From NCBI GenBank assembly GCA_964445305.1, contig CAYUKK010000046.1, positions 1-13,456 of the forward strand: a stretch of DNA of 13,456 nt. The letters are read 5' to 3'. Under the pieces are notes generated by a model that was not told the DNA's origin, did no database searches, and saw only the letters and a list, made by a program, of their open reading frames with translations. Origin of the DNA: CAYUKK01 sp964445305 (GTDB lineage Bacteria; Acidobacteriota; Aminicenantia; Aminicenantales; UBA8522). This document shows positions 7,061-13,439 of the stretch, piece after piece (within the stretch, counting starts at the first letter, position 1; every line of letters begins with the position of its first letter). A program made the translations under genes and the position numbers.

Positions 7061-8464
7061 CTAATCTTTGAGGGCCTGGTCGAGGTCAGCGATGATGTCG
7101 TCGGGGTCTTCCGCGCCCACACACAGCCGGATGAGCTGCGGCGGAATGTCGGCCATGCGCCTCGCCTCTTCGCCCTGCTGTTGATGCGTTGAGATGGCCG
7201 GGATGGTGGCGACGCTCTTGACTCGGCCGAGGTCAGTCGCCCGGAAGATAATCTTGAACTTATCAAAGACGCGGCGGGCATTCTCGGGCGGGCCGTCAAC
7301 ACAGAAGCTCATCAGGTGGCCGTAGCGGTTAACCTCTTGGCCGTGGCCGTCGTCGGAGTCAACGAGCTTCATGTAGCGCTTGGCCAAATTGTGGAGGGGA
7401 AAGCTGGGCAGGCCGAGATAATCCACCCGGTAGACGCGAGGATGGCGACTCAAGAACTCCGCCACCTTCTGGCTGTTCTGGCTGACCAAATCCATGCGCG
7501 AGCGCAGGGTGCGGACGTCGTTGAGGGCAAAAAGAGCGTTGAGGGGCGAGGCAGCCGGGCCCTGGTCGCGGTAAGGAAGGAACTGGATATACTCGGCGAA
7601 GCTTTCCTTGAAGAGGGGGTTATCGTTCTTGACTCTGGTGATGATGGGCTTGCGGCTGATCAAGGCGCCGCCGATGGCCAGGCCGCCGGCGGTAATGGAC
7701 TTGGTCAAGGAATGGATGACAATGTCGGCCCCATAGGCGATGGGGCGCATCAGAGCCGGGGTGGCGCAGGTGCTATCGATGATGAAGGGAATTTCCCAAG
7801 TATGGGCCAAATCAGCCAGGGCCTTGATGTCGGCGAACGATTGCTGGGGATTGCTCGGCGCTTCCATGTAGAGGAAGCGGGTGTCCTCGTCGATTTTCGA
7901 TTTCCATTCCTCCAGGTCTTCAGGGTGGAGGACCCAGCGAACCTCGATCCCTCGCTCCTGGCGCTTGCGGACGTTGAAGTTCTGGAATGTTCCTCCGTAG
8001 AGCTGAACTGAGGAGACAAAGTTGATTTTTTCCGGGCCGCTTTTCTGCTTGACGAGAAAGGCGTCGGTGGCGAGAGATATGGCGGCCATGCCCGAGGCGG
8101 TCACGACACACGAAGTCTCGGTCCCTGTCTTGTAGCCTTCGAGCAAGGCGAGGACATCCTGGAGGTAGTAGGTTGTCGGGTTGGCGATGCGGGTGTAGCA
8201 CCACGTCGGGATGAGATAAGCCAGGGCCGCCTCGAGCTCGTCGGCATCGCGGTAAGCCTGGGATGTGGCGAAATAGACGGGCTCGATGATGGCGCCTTGA
8301 TTCTGGTTGAGGGCCTCCTCGACGGCGTAGAGGCCGTGGACAGCGATGGTGTCGAATTTGTATCTTTTGGCCCGTTCGAGGAGGGCCTGTCGCCGGGCGA
8401 GGAGTTTTTTGGACTCTTCGATATACCGCAGGACTCCTGGGCTATACATTGGAACGTCACTCAT
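7061..8464 (-). CDS. Cys/Met metabolism PLP-dependent enzyme (sulfhydrylase or cystathionine gamma-synthase/lyase type)
   Basis: This cytoplasmic fold-type I PLP enzyme of the trans-sulfuration family joins sulfide or cysteine to an activated homoserine, or cleaves cystathionine. Residues seen in the 467-residue protein are the phosphate-binding YTR (Tyr90, Arg92), TASGMAAI (122-129), EAPSNP (201-206), the ring-contacting Asp230 in IIDSTCATP, the PLP lysine Lys255 in HSLTKS and the substrate-binding Arg in LIRLCVGAEDPDD near the C-terminus. Two features are unusual: about 40 extra N-terminal residues before DTIAVHG, and Ser after the PLP lysine where most relatives have an aromatic residue. 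The ATG follows GGAGG (8469-8473). Homoserine dehydrogenase lies upstream on the same strand beyond a 550 bp gap, which favours a homocysteine-forming role, but the exact reaction is not decided by sequence. Confidence 0.9.
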   Translation of the reverse strand: MSDVPMYSPGVLRYIEESKKLLARRQALLERAKRYKFDTIAVHGLYAVEEALNQNQGAIIEPVYFATSQAYRDADELEAALAYLIPTWCYTRIANPTTYYLQDVLALLEGYKTGTETSCVVTASGMAAISLATDAFLVKQKSGPEKINFVSSVQLYGGTFQNFNVRKRQERGIEVRWVLHPEDLEEWKSKIDEDTRFLYMEAPSNPQQSFADIKALADLAHTWEIPFIIDSTCATPALMRPIAYGADIVIHSLTKSITAGGLAIGGALISRKPIITRVKNDNPLFKESFAEYIQFLPYRDQGPAASPLNALFALNDVRTLRSRMDLVSQNSQKVAEFLSRHPRVYRVDYLGLPSFPLHNLAKRYMKLVDSDDGHGQEVNRYGHLMSFCVDGPPENARRVFDKFKIIFRATDLGRVKSVATIPAISTHQQQGEEARRMADIPPQLIRLCVGAEDPDDIIADLDQALKD

Positions 8465-8502
8465 GATTCCTCCGTGGATAGAAATCGAATAAATCCATCC
8501 CT

Positions 8503-8531
8503 TTATTATCTTTTTTGGCCGCTTTCGTCAA
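8503..8531 (-). promoter_or_regulatory. Candidate promoter of the PLP enzyme gene
   Basis: On the minus strand TTGACG (8526-8531) is followed after 17 bases by TAATAA (8503-8508), or after 15 bases by the better hexamer GATAAT (8505-8510). Transcription would start near 8496, leaving a leader of about 30 bases with a GGAGG site. Such a short leader would exclude a riboswitch in the mRNA unless another promoter lies upstream. Confidence 0.4.
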
Positions 8532-8638
8532 CTCAGAAATGCTACCCACGATTGCCGATAGAATCACCCGACGGGTCCTGTCGCCGTTCACCCCCGGCCA
8601 GGCTCGGAGCTGGGATTCCGAAGCCCGCTCGTTTCCCC

Positions 8639-8654
8639 AGCGAGGAAACTCGCT
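8639..8654. repeat. Perfect 6-bp hairpin with GNRA-type loop
   Basis: AGCGAG (8639-8644), GAAA and CTCGCT (8649-8654) form a perfect hairpin whose plus-strand loop is the stable GNRA tetraloop GAAA. It is the most RNA-like element in the gap between homoserine dehydrogenase and the PLP enzyme. Confidence 0.5.
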
Positions 8655-8934
8655 CCAACTCAGCCTTCGCTATTCTCTCGCTTGGCTCGAGAAACCATGC
8701 CCACTCAAGCTTAGACGGGCTTCCTCACCCCAGCCCCTCGCCTGTTTCCCGTTGCCTCAAAAGCTCGGGTCAGCCCCCGAACCATGCCACCCATCGGGTG
8801 TCGGCCTATGGCCCTTATTTTGCATAATCGAAAGCCGTTTCGCCACACAGGAAGTTCCCATCGGCAATTTTGGGGTACTATCGTCATGGCGATAACCTTT
8901 TACTTTTAATGAATGCCTCAAGTCCCCTAAGGTA

Positions 8935-8980
8935 CACCCTTTAGTGGACATGTTGACATGTCCTTTTTGAGGAAAGGGTG
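8935..8980. repeat. Nested inverted repeat downstream of hom
   Basis: The outer arms CACCCTTT (8935-8942) and AAAGGGTG (8973-8980) pair perfectly over 8 bases. Inside them GGACATG (8946-8952) and CATGTCC (8957-8963) form a perfect 7-base stem with loop TTGA. Read on the plus strand the inner stem is followed by TTTTT, like an intrinsic terminator, but no plus-strand gene precedes it. On the minus strand, downstream of hom, no U-tract follows. An alternative pairing, CCTCAA (8916-8921) with TTGAGG (8967-8972), competes with the outer arm. It may be a transcript end, an RNA element or a mobile-element tip. Confidence 0.6.
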
Positions 8981-9016
8981 ATTGTCAAACCGGGCTACCC
9001 GTTCGTTGCTCGCTGC

Positions 9017-10063
9017 TTATCGGCGCAGGCGACGGTGGATGGCCAGGATGTCGGAAAGAATAGAATAGCCGGTCTCGACCTTTCCGGCACCTGCTCCCTG
9101 GATCGTGACCTTGCCCATCAAATCAAGGTCAAAGGTCAGGGCATTGTGGGCGCCCATCACCCCGGCGAGCGGGTCGGTGAGGGGAAGCTGACGGGGCGAA
9201 ACGATAGCTTCGACCTTATCGCCCACTTTCCTGGCTTCAGCTATCAGCTTGTACCTGAAGCCCCCTTCCTTTGCGGCCTGAATGTGATTCCTGGACAAAG
9301 AAGTGATGCCTTCCCGGCGGACGTCATCCGGCGAGATGTTCCCGTTGAGGAGCACGTTGGACAGGATGACGATTTTGGCCACCGCGTCATACCCTTCGAC
9401 ATCAGCCGTCGGGTCGGCTTCCGCATAACCCAGCTCCTGGGCCAGCTTGAGAGCGTCGGCGTAATCCATGTTCTCAAGCTCCATCTTGGTCAGGATGAAA
9501 TTCGTCGTCCCGTTGAGGATTCCCTGGACGCTTCGAACCTCGTTTCCAGCCAGGCCGTTCTCAAAAAGGCTGAAGATGGGGGTTCCACTCATGACCGTCC
9601 CTTCGAAGCGGAAACAGAGGTTGTTCGTCTCGGCCATTCTTTTGAGCTCGTGGTAGTGGAGCGCCGCCGGGCCCTTGTTCGACGTGACAACGTGTTTTCC
9701 ACAGCGAAAAGCCTTCTTGATGTAACTCGTTGCCGGCTCGCCCGTCTGAATATTCGTGTAGGTGAGTTCGGCGATGACATCCGCCTCGCATCTTTCGATC
9801 ATGTCCAGGGGATCCATAATCTCGACCGCGCCACTCCCTCCCGGATACTGGTCAATCCGTTTTCCCCCCTGGAGAAGGTCGAGAAGCTTCTTGATGTCGA
9901 TACCCTCACGAAGGCAGAGTGAGCCCTTGAGCTTGTCCGTGACAGCGACGAGTCGGGCTTCGAAGTCGAAAGCTTCCCGGAGATAATCCGCCTTTTTGTC
10001 GAGGATTTCGAGCAGTCCCGTACCTACAGTACCGCAGCCAATAAGACCGATCTTCATTTCCAT
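9017..10063 (-). CDS. hom: Homoserine dehydrogenase, short form without ACT domain
   Basis: Homoserine dehydrogenase reduces aspartate 4-semialdehyde to homoserine with NAD(P)H, the branch point to threonine and methionine. The 348-residue cytoplasmic protein starts with the dinucleotide-binding GCGTVGTG (9-16) and carries VVTSNKGP (125-132), the hinge motif GILNGTTNFI (181-190) and the catalytic block GYAEADPTADVEGYDAVAK (212-230), in which Glu215, Asp226 and Lys230 match the residues known from yeast Hom6. It ends soon after GAGAGKVETGYS, so the C-terminal ACT regulatory domain of the roughly 430-residue bacterial form is missing, and threonine feedback through that domain is not expected. 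The ATG at 10063 follows GGGGAGG at good spacing. It lies upstream of the PLP enzyme on the same strand. An inverted repeat about 40-65 bases upstream may control it. Confidence 0.95.
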   Translation of the reverse strand: MEMKIGLIGCGTVGTGLLEILDKKADYLREAFDFEARLVAVTDKLKGSLCLREGIDIKKLLDLLQGGKRIDQYPGGSGAVEIMDPLDMIERCEADVIAELTYTNIQTGEPATSYIKKAFRCGKHVVTSNKGPAALHYHELKRMAETNNLCFRFEGTVMSGTPIFSLFENGLAGNEVRSVQGILNGTTNFILTKMELENMDYADALKLAQELGYAEADPTADVEGYDAVAKIVILSNVLLNGNISPDDVRREGITSLSRNHIQAAKEGGFRYKLIAEARKVGDKVEAIVSPRQLPLTDPLAGVMGAHNALTFDLDLMGKVTIQGAGAGKVETGYSILSDILAIHRRLRR

Positions 10064-10103
10064 TGTCCTGACCTCCCCGCCTTTTCAGCCATCAGATCTT
10101 ATC

Positions 10104-10128
10104 TTGATCACAGGCGGCTTATGATCAA
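10104..10128. promoter_or_regulatory. Inverted repeat TTGATCA-N11-TGATCAA upstream of hom
   Basis: TTGATCA (10104-10110) and TGATCAA (10122-10128) are perfect 7-base inverted arms separated by 11 bases, 41-65 bases upstream of the hom start. Half-site centres are 18 bp apart, a dimeric-operator-like spacing. The arms recall FNR/CRP-type TTGAT and ATCAA half-sites, but the spacing is too wide for that family. On the minus strand TTGATC could also serve as a -35 with GATAAG (10098-10103) as -10 at a long 19-base spacing. Confidence 0.45.
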
Positions 10129-10180
10129 AGAGAGCCACGCTGAAAAAGACTTGTCTTTTTTTCTTCTCTCGCTTAGCAAA

Positions 10181-10213
10181 CAAAAGAGGAAGGCCCTTTT
10201 CCGGGCCTTCCTC
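10181..10213 (-). terminator. Intrinsic terminator of the citrate synthase gene
   Basis: GAGGAAGGCCC (10186-10196) and GGGCCTTCCTC (10203-10213) form a perfect 11-base stem with a 6-base loop. Read on the minus strand the stem is followed by TTTTG and TTTG, giving a rho-independent terminator about 40 bases past the citrate synthase stop. A second AT-rich hairpin, AAAAAGA-CTTG-TCTTTTT (10143-10160), lies just beyond it and ends in a T-run on the plus strand. Confidence 0.88.
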
Positions 10214-10254
10214 CAAATTCTTTTTTTGCTCCTATTTAGCTCTTGGCTCGCTTA

Positions 10255-11574
10255 TTACTGCTTGGGCGCAGCGGCTGCCTTAATCTGCTCTTCGATCCAC
10301 TCCGTTGTCACGCTCTTGGGTCTTTCAATGGGCAAGCCGAGGGCTCGGCTCCAGATGAGCTGGGCAAGAACGCCGAGGGCCCGGGAGACGCCGAAGAAGA
10401 CGGTGTAGAAATCGTATTCGGTCACGCCGTAGTGCCAGAGCAAGCAACCGGAATGGGCGTCAACGTTGGGCCAGGGGTTCTTGGCCTTGCCGTGTTTCAT
10501 CAGGATGTCGGGCGTCACCTCGAAGACCATGCTGACGACCTTGAAGATGGGGTCGTCGGGGAGATGCTTGAGGGCGAATTCCCGCTGGGCCATGTAGCGA
10601 GGGTCGGTCTTGCGGAGCACGGCGTGGCCATACCCCGGGACGACCTTACCGGCGTTGAGAGTGTCCCAAATGTACTTTTCGAGTTGCTCTTTGGTGGGAA
10701 CACCGCCCAGGTCTTTCATCAAGTCCATAATCCAGCGGAGGACTTCCTGGTTGGCCAACCCGTGCAGAGGCCCAGCCAGGCCGTTCATGGCCGCCGACAG
10801 GCAATAAAAGGCGTCAGAGAGGGCTGAACCGACCAGGTGGCAGGTGTGAGCCGAGACGTTGCCGCCCTCGTGGTCGCTGTGGATGACGAGATAGAGCCGC
10901 ATCAACTCTTTGAAAGCCGGGTCGTCGACGCCGAGCATGTGGGCCAGGTTGCCACCCCAGTCAAGGTTGGGGTCAGCCGGGATGTGCTTGTTGCCCTTGT
11001 ATGTCCGGCGGTAGATGTAGGCCGCGATGAGGGGAAGCTTGGCCAGCAGGTTCATGACATCTTCGTACATCGGGTCCCAGTATTCCAGCTTGTGCATCCC
11101 GGCCGTGTAGCGCTTGGCGAAGATGGAGTCTTTCTGGAGGGCCAGGATGCCGTGGGAAAACTGGGTCATCGGGTGCATATCATTCGGGAGAGCGTCGAGG
11201 ATATTGATGAGGTATCCGGGAAGCTCGCTCCTCTTCTGCCATTCAGCCGTGATGGCCCGCACATCCTCCTCGGTTGGAAGCTCACCCAGGAGGAGGAGGT
11301 AGAAGATGCCTTCGGGGAGGGGCTCCTCGCCGCCGGGGGCTTTAGGGAGCTTTTCCCGGAGCTCGGGGATGGTAAAGCCGCGGAAGCGGATTCCCTCCAT
11401 CGGGTCGAGAGCAGAGGTTTCCCAGACCATGCATTTGACGCCCCGCATGCCGCCGTAGGCCTGGGCGACACTGACGTCCGAGACCTTCATGTCTCCGTAC
11501 TGCTTCAAAATCCCCTGCACCTTTTCGCGCATGGGGGGAATTTGGGCAGCCAATTTGTCCTTTAATGAAGCCAT
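10255..11574 (-). CDS. gltA: Citrate synthase, eukaryotic mitochondrial type
   Basis: Citrate synthase condenses acetyl-CoA and oxaloacetate to citrate, the entry step of the TCA cycle. The 439-residue protein carries the catalytic triad equivalents of the pig heart enzyme: His271 in PLHGLANQEV, His317 in PGYGHAVLRKTDPRY and Asp372 in NPWPNVDAHSG. The block IHSDHEGGNVSAHTCHLVGS (231-250) and FGVSRALGVLAQLIWSRALG (394-413) are close to word-for-word the mitochondrial form rather than the usual bacterial type. Such enzymes are known in Geobacteraceae and Bacteroidetes. The mitochondrial-type form lacks the NADH-binding N-terminal domain of the E. coli hexamer, so NADH inhibition of that kind is not expected. 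AAAGGAGGT (11581-11589) lies 6 bases before the ATG. The gene has its own strong promoter and terminator and is probably monocistronic. Confidence 0.96.
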   Translation of the reverse strand: MASLKDKLAAQIPPMREKVQGILKQYGDMKVSDVSVAQAYGGMRGVKCMVWETSALDPMEGIRFRGFTIPELREKLPKAPGGEEPLPEGIFYLLLLGELPTEEDVRAITAEWQKRSELPGYLINILDALPNDMHPMTQFSHGILALQKDSIFAKRYTAGMHKLEYWDPMYEDVMNLLAKLPLIAAYIYRRTYKGNKHIPADPNLDWGGNLAHMLGVDDPAFKELMRLYLVIHSDHEGGNVSAHTCHLVGSALSDAFYCLSAAMNGLAGPLHGLANQEVLRWIMDLMKDLGGVPTKEQLEKYIWDTLNAGKVVPGYGHAVLRKTDPRYMAQREFALKHLPDDPIFKVVSMVFEVTPDILMKHGKAKNPWPNVDAHSGCLLWHYGVTEYDFYTVFFGVSRALGVLAQLIWSRALGLPIERPKSVTTEWIEEQIKAAAAPKQ

Positions 11575-11580
11575 AAAATG

Positions 11581-11589
11581 ACCTCCTTT
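11581..11589 (-). promoter_or_regulatory. Strong ribosome binding site of citrate synthase
   Basis: On the minus strand AAAGGAGGT lies 6 bases before the ATG at 11572-11574, a near-perfect Shine-Dalgarno match. It fixes the start and suggests high translation. Confidence 0.9.
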
Positions 11590-11624
11590 CGGTTATGAAT
11601 TTCCCTCCAAAGTCAAGGGACAAA

Positions 11625-11653
11625 ACTATACCATTCTGGCTAATCCCTGTCAA
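11625..11653 (-). promoter_or_regulatory. Sigma-70 promoter of citrate synthase
   Basis: On the minus strand TTGACA (11648-11653) is a perfect -35. It is followed after 17 bases by TATAGT (11625-11630), preceded by TGG, which makes an extended -10. The start point would be near 11618, giving a leader of about 44 bases that contains the ribosome binding site. Confidence 0.8.
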
Positions 11654-11715
11654 CGAGAAATTTGGGAAAAGAACCGTCGGAGGGCGCTTGCGTTACTGGA
11701 TTTTTAGGTTGATTT

Positions 11716-11744
11716 TTTAGCCTTAAACCCCTATTCTTTATAAT
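11716..11744 (+). promoter_or_regulatory. Candidate promoter of lemA-htpX
   Basis: A perfect TATAAT (11739-11744) lies about 95 bases before the lemA ATG. The best -35 at 17-base spacing is the weak TTTAGC (11716-11721); a better TTGATT (11709-11714) is too far away. Start would be near 11751, inside an inverted repeat. Confidence 0.4.
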
Positions 11745-11745
11745 C

Positions 11746-11764
11746 TCCGATTATCTATATCGGA
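11746..11764. promoter_or_regulatory. Inverted repeat over the likely lemA transcription start
   Basis: TCCGAT (11746-11751) and ATCGGA (11759-11764) are perfect inverted arms around 7 bases, directly after the TATAAT. The position suits a repressor site or a 5' hairpin of the transcript. A second pair, ACTCGG (11767-11772) and CCGAGT (11790-11795), follows in the leader. Confidence 0.4.
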
Positions 11765-11837
11765 AGACTCGGGGTTACGGACAGAATTTCCGAGTTCGGT
11801 CCAGAGCCCCTTGAATTTTGGCGAAGGAGAGTCACTC

Positions 11838-12392
11838 ATGGGAGGTATGCTGGTTCTCTTGGTCATCATCGGTGTCGTCGTTGTCGCGGCCATCGGGATT
11901 TACAATGGTCTCATCGTCCTGAGGAACCGCTGCGAGAACGCCTGGAGTCAGGTGGATGTCCAGTTGAGGCGACGCTACGACCTGATCCCTAATCTGATTG
12001 AGACAGTCAAGGGCTACGCCAGGCACGAGCGCGAAGTTTTTGAAAAGGTTACCCAGGCCCGCGCCCAGGCCATTAACGCGAGCACGGTCAAAGAACAGGC
12101 TCAGGCGGAAAACATGCTCACCGGCGCTCTAAAAACGCTCTTCGCCGTCGCGGAGAACTATCCTGATTTGAAGGCCAACCAGAATTTTCTTCTGCTCCAA
12201 GAGGAGTTGGCGGGGACAGAGAGCAAGATTGCCTACGCCCGGCAGTTCTACAACGACATGGTGATGAAGTACAACCAGAAGCAGCAGGTTTTCCCGGCCA
12301 ATATCATCGCCAATATGTTCCGCTTCAAGGAGCGGGATTACTTCGAGATCGAGGAGGCGGCAGCGCGCGAACCGGTTAAAGTCGCCTTTTAG
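11838..12392 (+). CDS. lemA: LemA family membrane protein
   Basis: LemA proteins are small membrane-anchored helical proteins of unclear biochemical function that occur widely in bacteria. The 184-residue product has one N-terminal membrane segment (about residues 3-25), then the family signature: NRCENAWSQVDVQLRRRYDL (30-49), followed by IPNLIETVKGYARHE. Next come long amphipathic helices and the C-terminal QQVFPANIIANMFRF. ATG 11838 is preferred because AAGGAG (11824-11829) stands 8 bases before it; the frame runs back to a TTG at 11811 without its own site. It ends 8 bases before the GTG of the M48 protease gene, so the two are almost certainly co-transcribed and perhaps translationally coupled. 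LemA next to an HtpX-like protease is a recurrent pairing and suggests a membrane quality-control role. That role is inference. Confidence 0.93.
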   Translation: MGGMLVLLVIIGVVVVAAIGIYNGLIVLRNRCENAWSQVDVQLRRRYDLIPNLIETVKGYARHEREVFEKVTQARAQAINASTVKEQAQAENMLTGALKTLFAVAENYPDLKANQNFLLLQEELAGTESKIAYARQFYNDMVMKYNQKQQVFPANIIANMFRFKERDYFEIEEAAAREPVKVAF

Positions 12393-12400
12393 AACCCAAA

Positions 12401-13315
12401 GTGTATGAACAAATCGCCAGCAACAAGCGCCGGTCCTTCTTCCTCATTCTCTTTTTCCTGGGCTTGATCTTCCTCCTGGCCTGGCTTTTCGAACAGCTGG
12501 CCGGGATGGGAACCGAGGGACTCATCGCCGCCTTTATCATTGCCTTCGCCATGACCATCGGAAGCTACTACGCGAGCGATAAAATTGTTCTGGCCATGAG
12601 CAAGGCCAGGCCAGTCGAAAAAAAGGACTATCCCTATCTTTACAATGTAGTCGAGGGGTTGGCCATAGCGGCTGGGCTCCCCAAGCCACGCTGTTATGTC
12701 ATCGACGATTCGGCGCCTAACGCCTTCGCCACGGGTCGCAACCCCAAGAACTCGGTCATTGTCGTGACGACAGGTCTTCTCGAAAAAATGAACCGGGTCG
12801 AACTCGAAGGCGTTATCGCCCACGAGATGTCCCACATCAAGAATTATGATGTTCTTGTCCAGACGCTGACCGTGGTCATGGTGGGAGTTGTGGCCTTGCT
12901 CAGCGATTGGATGCTCCGCACGTTCTGGTGGGGCGGAGGGAGAGTGCGGAAGGTGGGAAGGGGAAGAGGGGGAAGCAAGGCAGGGGGGAGCAGTGCAGGC
13001 GCTATCATTGTCGTTGTTGGGCTTATCTTAGCCATTTTATCGCCCCTCATTGCCCAGCTTATCCGGTTTGCTGTATCGAGGCGACGAGAATTTTTGGCTG
13101 ACGCGAGCGGAGCTATGCTGACTCGCTATCCGCCCGGGCTGGCCTCGGCGTTAAGGAAGATTGCCGCCGACAGGGAGCCGCTTGAGGTAGCTAACAAGGC
13201 CACCGCCCATCTTTACATCGTCAACCCGCTCAAGGACATGGGCGGCGCCGTCAACAAGCTTTTTAGCACCCACCCGCCCATCGAGGAGCGCATCGCCGCT
13301 TTGGAGAGAATGTAG
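12401..13315 (+). CDS. htpX: M48 family membrane metalloprotease, HtpX-like
   Basis: HtpX-type proteases are zinc endopeptidases of the inner membrane that cleave damaged membrane proteins with the active site facing the cytoplasm. The 304-residue protein has two N-terminal membrane segments (about 12-33 and 40-58), the zinc motif HEMSH (141-145), two further membrane segments (about 152-170 and 199-223) and the third ligand Glu230 in RRREFLADASG. Length suits the family. An Arg/Gly/Ser-rich loop (178-199) between the last two membrane segments is encoded by a purine-rich tract. The start is a GTG eight bases after the lemA stop, without an obvious Shine-Dalgarno site, so coupling to lemA is likely. 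The opening YEQIASNKRRS fits the typical family N-terminus and supports this start. No clear terminator follows; TTGCC-GAGGA-GGCAA (13347-13361) is a small hairpin without a T-run. Confidence 0.93.
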   Translation: MYEQIASNKRRSFFLILFFLGLIFLLAWLFEQLAGMGTEGLIAAFIIAFAMTIGSYYASDKIVLAMSKARPVEKKDYPYLYNVVEGLAIAAGLPKPRCYVIDDSAPNAFATGRNPKNSVIVVTTGLLEKMNRVELEGVIAHEMSHIKNYDVLVQTLTVVMVGVVALLSDWMLRTFWWGGGRVRKVGRGRGGSKAGGSSAGAIIVVVGLILAILSPLIAQLIRFAVSRRREFLADASGAMLTRYPPGLASALRKIAADREPLEVANKATAHLYIVNPLKDMGGAVNKLFSTHPPIEERIAALERM

Positions 13316-13392
13316 AAATCCATCGCGCTCAAGGATAAAGATGAAATTGCCGAGGAGGCAAGACCAGAATATTCGGACGCTTCGCGGGGGGA

Positions 13393-13421
13393 TTGAAAAG
13401 GCCATATGTTCTCGTTATAAT
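13393..13421 (+). promoter_or_regulatory. Near-consensus promoter of the tRNA gene
   Basis: TTGAAA (13393-13398), a 17-base spacer and a perfect TATAAT (13416-13421) lie just upstream of the tRNA. The expected start is near 13428-13429, about 11 bases before the mature 5' end, which fits a short 5' leader removed by RNase P. Confidence 0.82.
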
Positions 13422-13439
13422 TTTCTTGCCCGACTCGGC

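Larger units (their letters stand above)
8532..9016. other. Hairpin-rich intergenic region, no gene recognised
   Basis: No coding frame here is convincing. Short open frames on both strands lack ribosome binding sites or family motifs. The stretch holds several short inverted repeats: AGCGAG-GAAA-CTCGCT (8639-8654), a 5-base stem around GCCG (8829-8842), TATCG-TCATGG-CGATA (8879-8894) and a nested hairpin (8935-8980). I looked for SAM riboswitch, T-box, cobalamin riboswitch, RNase P, tmRNA and group II intron domain V signatures on both strands and recognise none. It could be an uncharacterised RNA, a mobile-element remnant or decayed sequence. Confidence 0.6.

Noticed and set aside
8780..8820. 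A group II intron domain V-like hairpin near 8780-8815
   Set aside because: The catalytic triad and the standard 34-base stem layout do not fit and no reverse transcriptase gene is present.
8515..8895. A 126-codon plus-strand open frame, with overlapping frames at 8297-8827 (+) and 8757-8951 (-), in the hom-PLP enzyme gap
   Set aside because: No ribosome binding site, no family motif, low-complexity composition rich in Ser, Pro and Arg, and hairpins inside; coding is unlikely.
8464..8990. A SAM riboswitch or T-box ahead of the methionine-type gene
   Set aside because: None of the conserved core sequences of these classes is visible on the minus strand, and the best promoter lies downstream of the structured stretch.
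10104..10128. A classical FNR or CRP site upstream of hom
   Set aside because: The TTGAT and ATCAA half-sites are there but separated far beyond the 4-6 bases these regulators use.
10121..10408. A 95-codon plus-strand open frame starting at the hom-citrate synthase gap
   Set aside because: It runs through a strong terminator hairpin and into the antisense of citrate synthase, with no family features.
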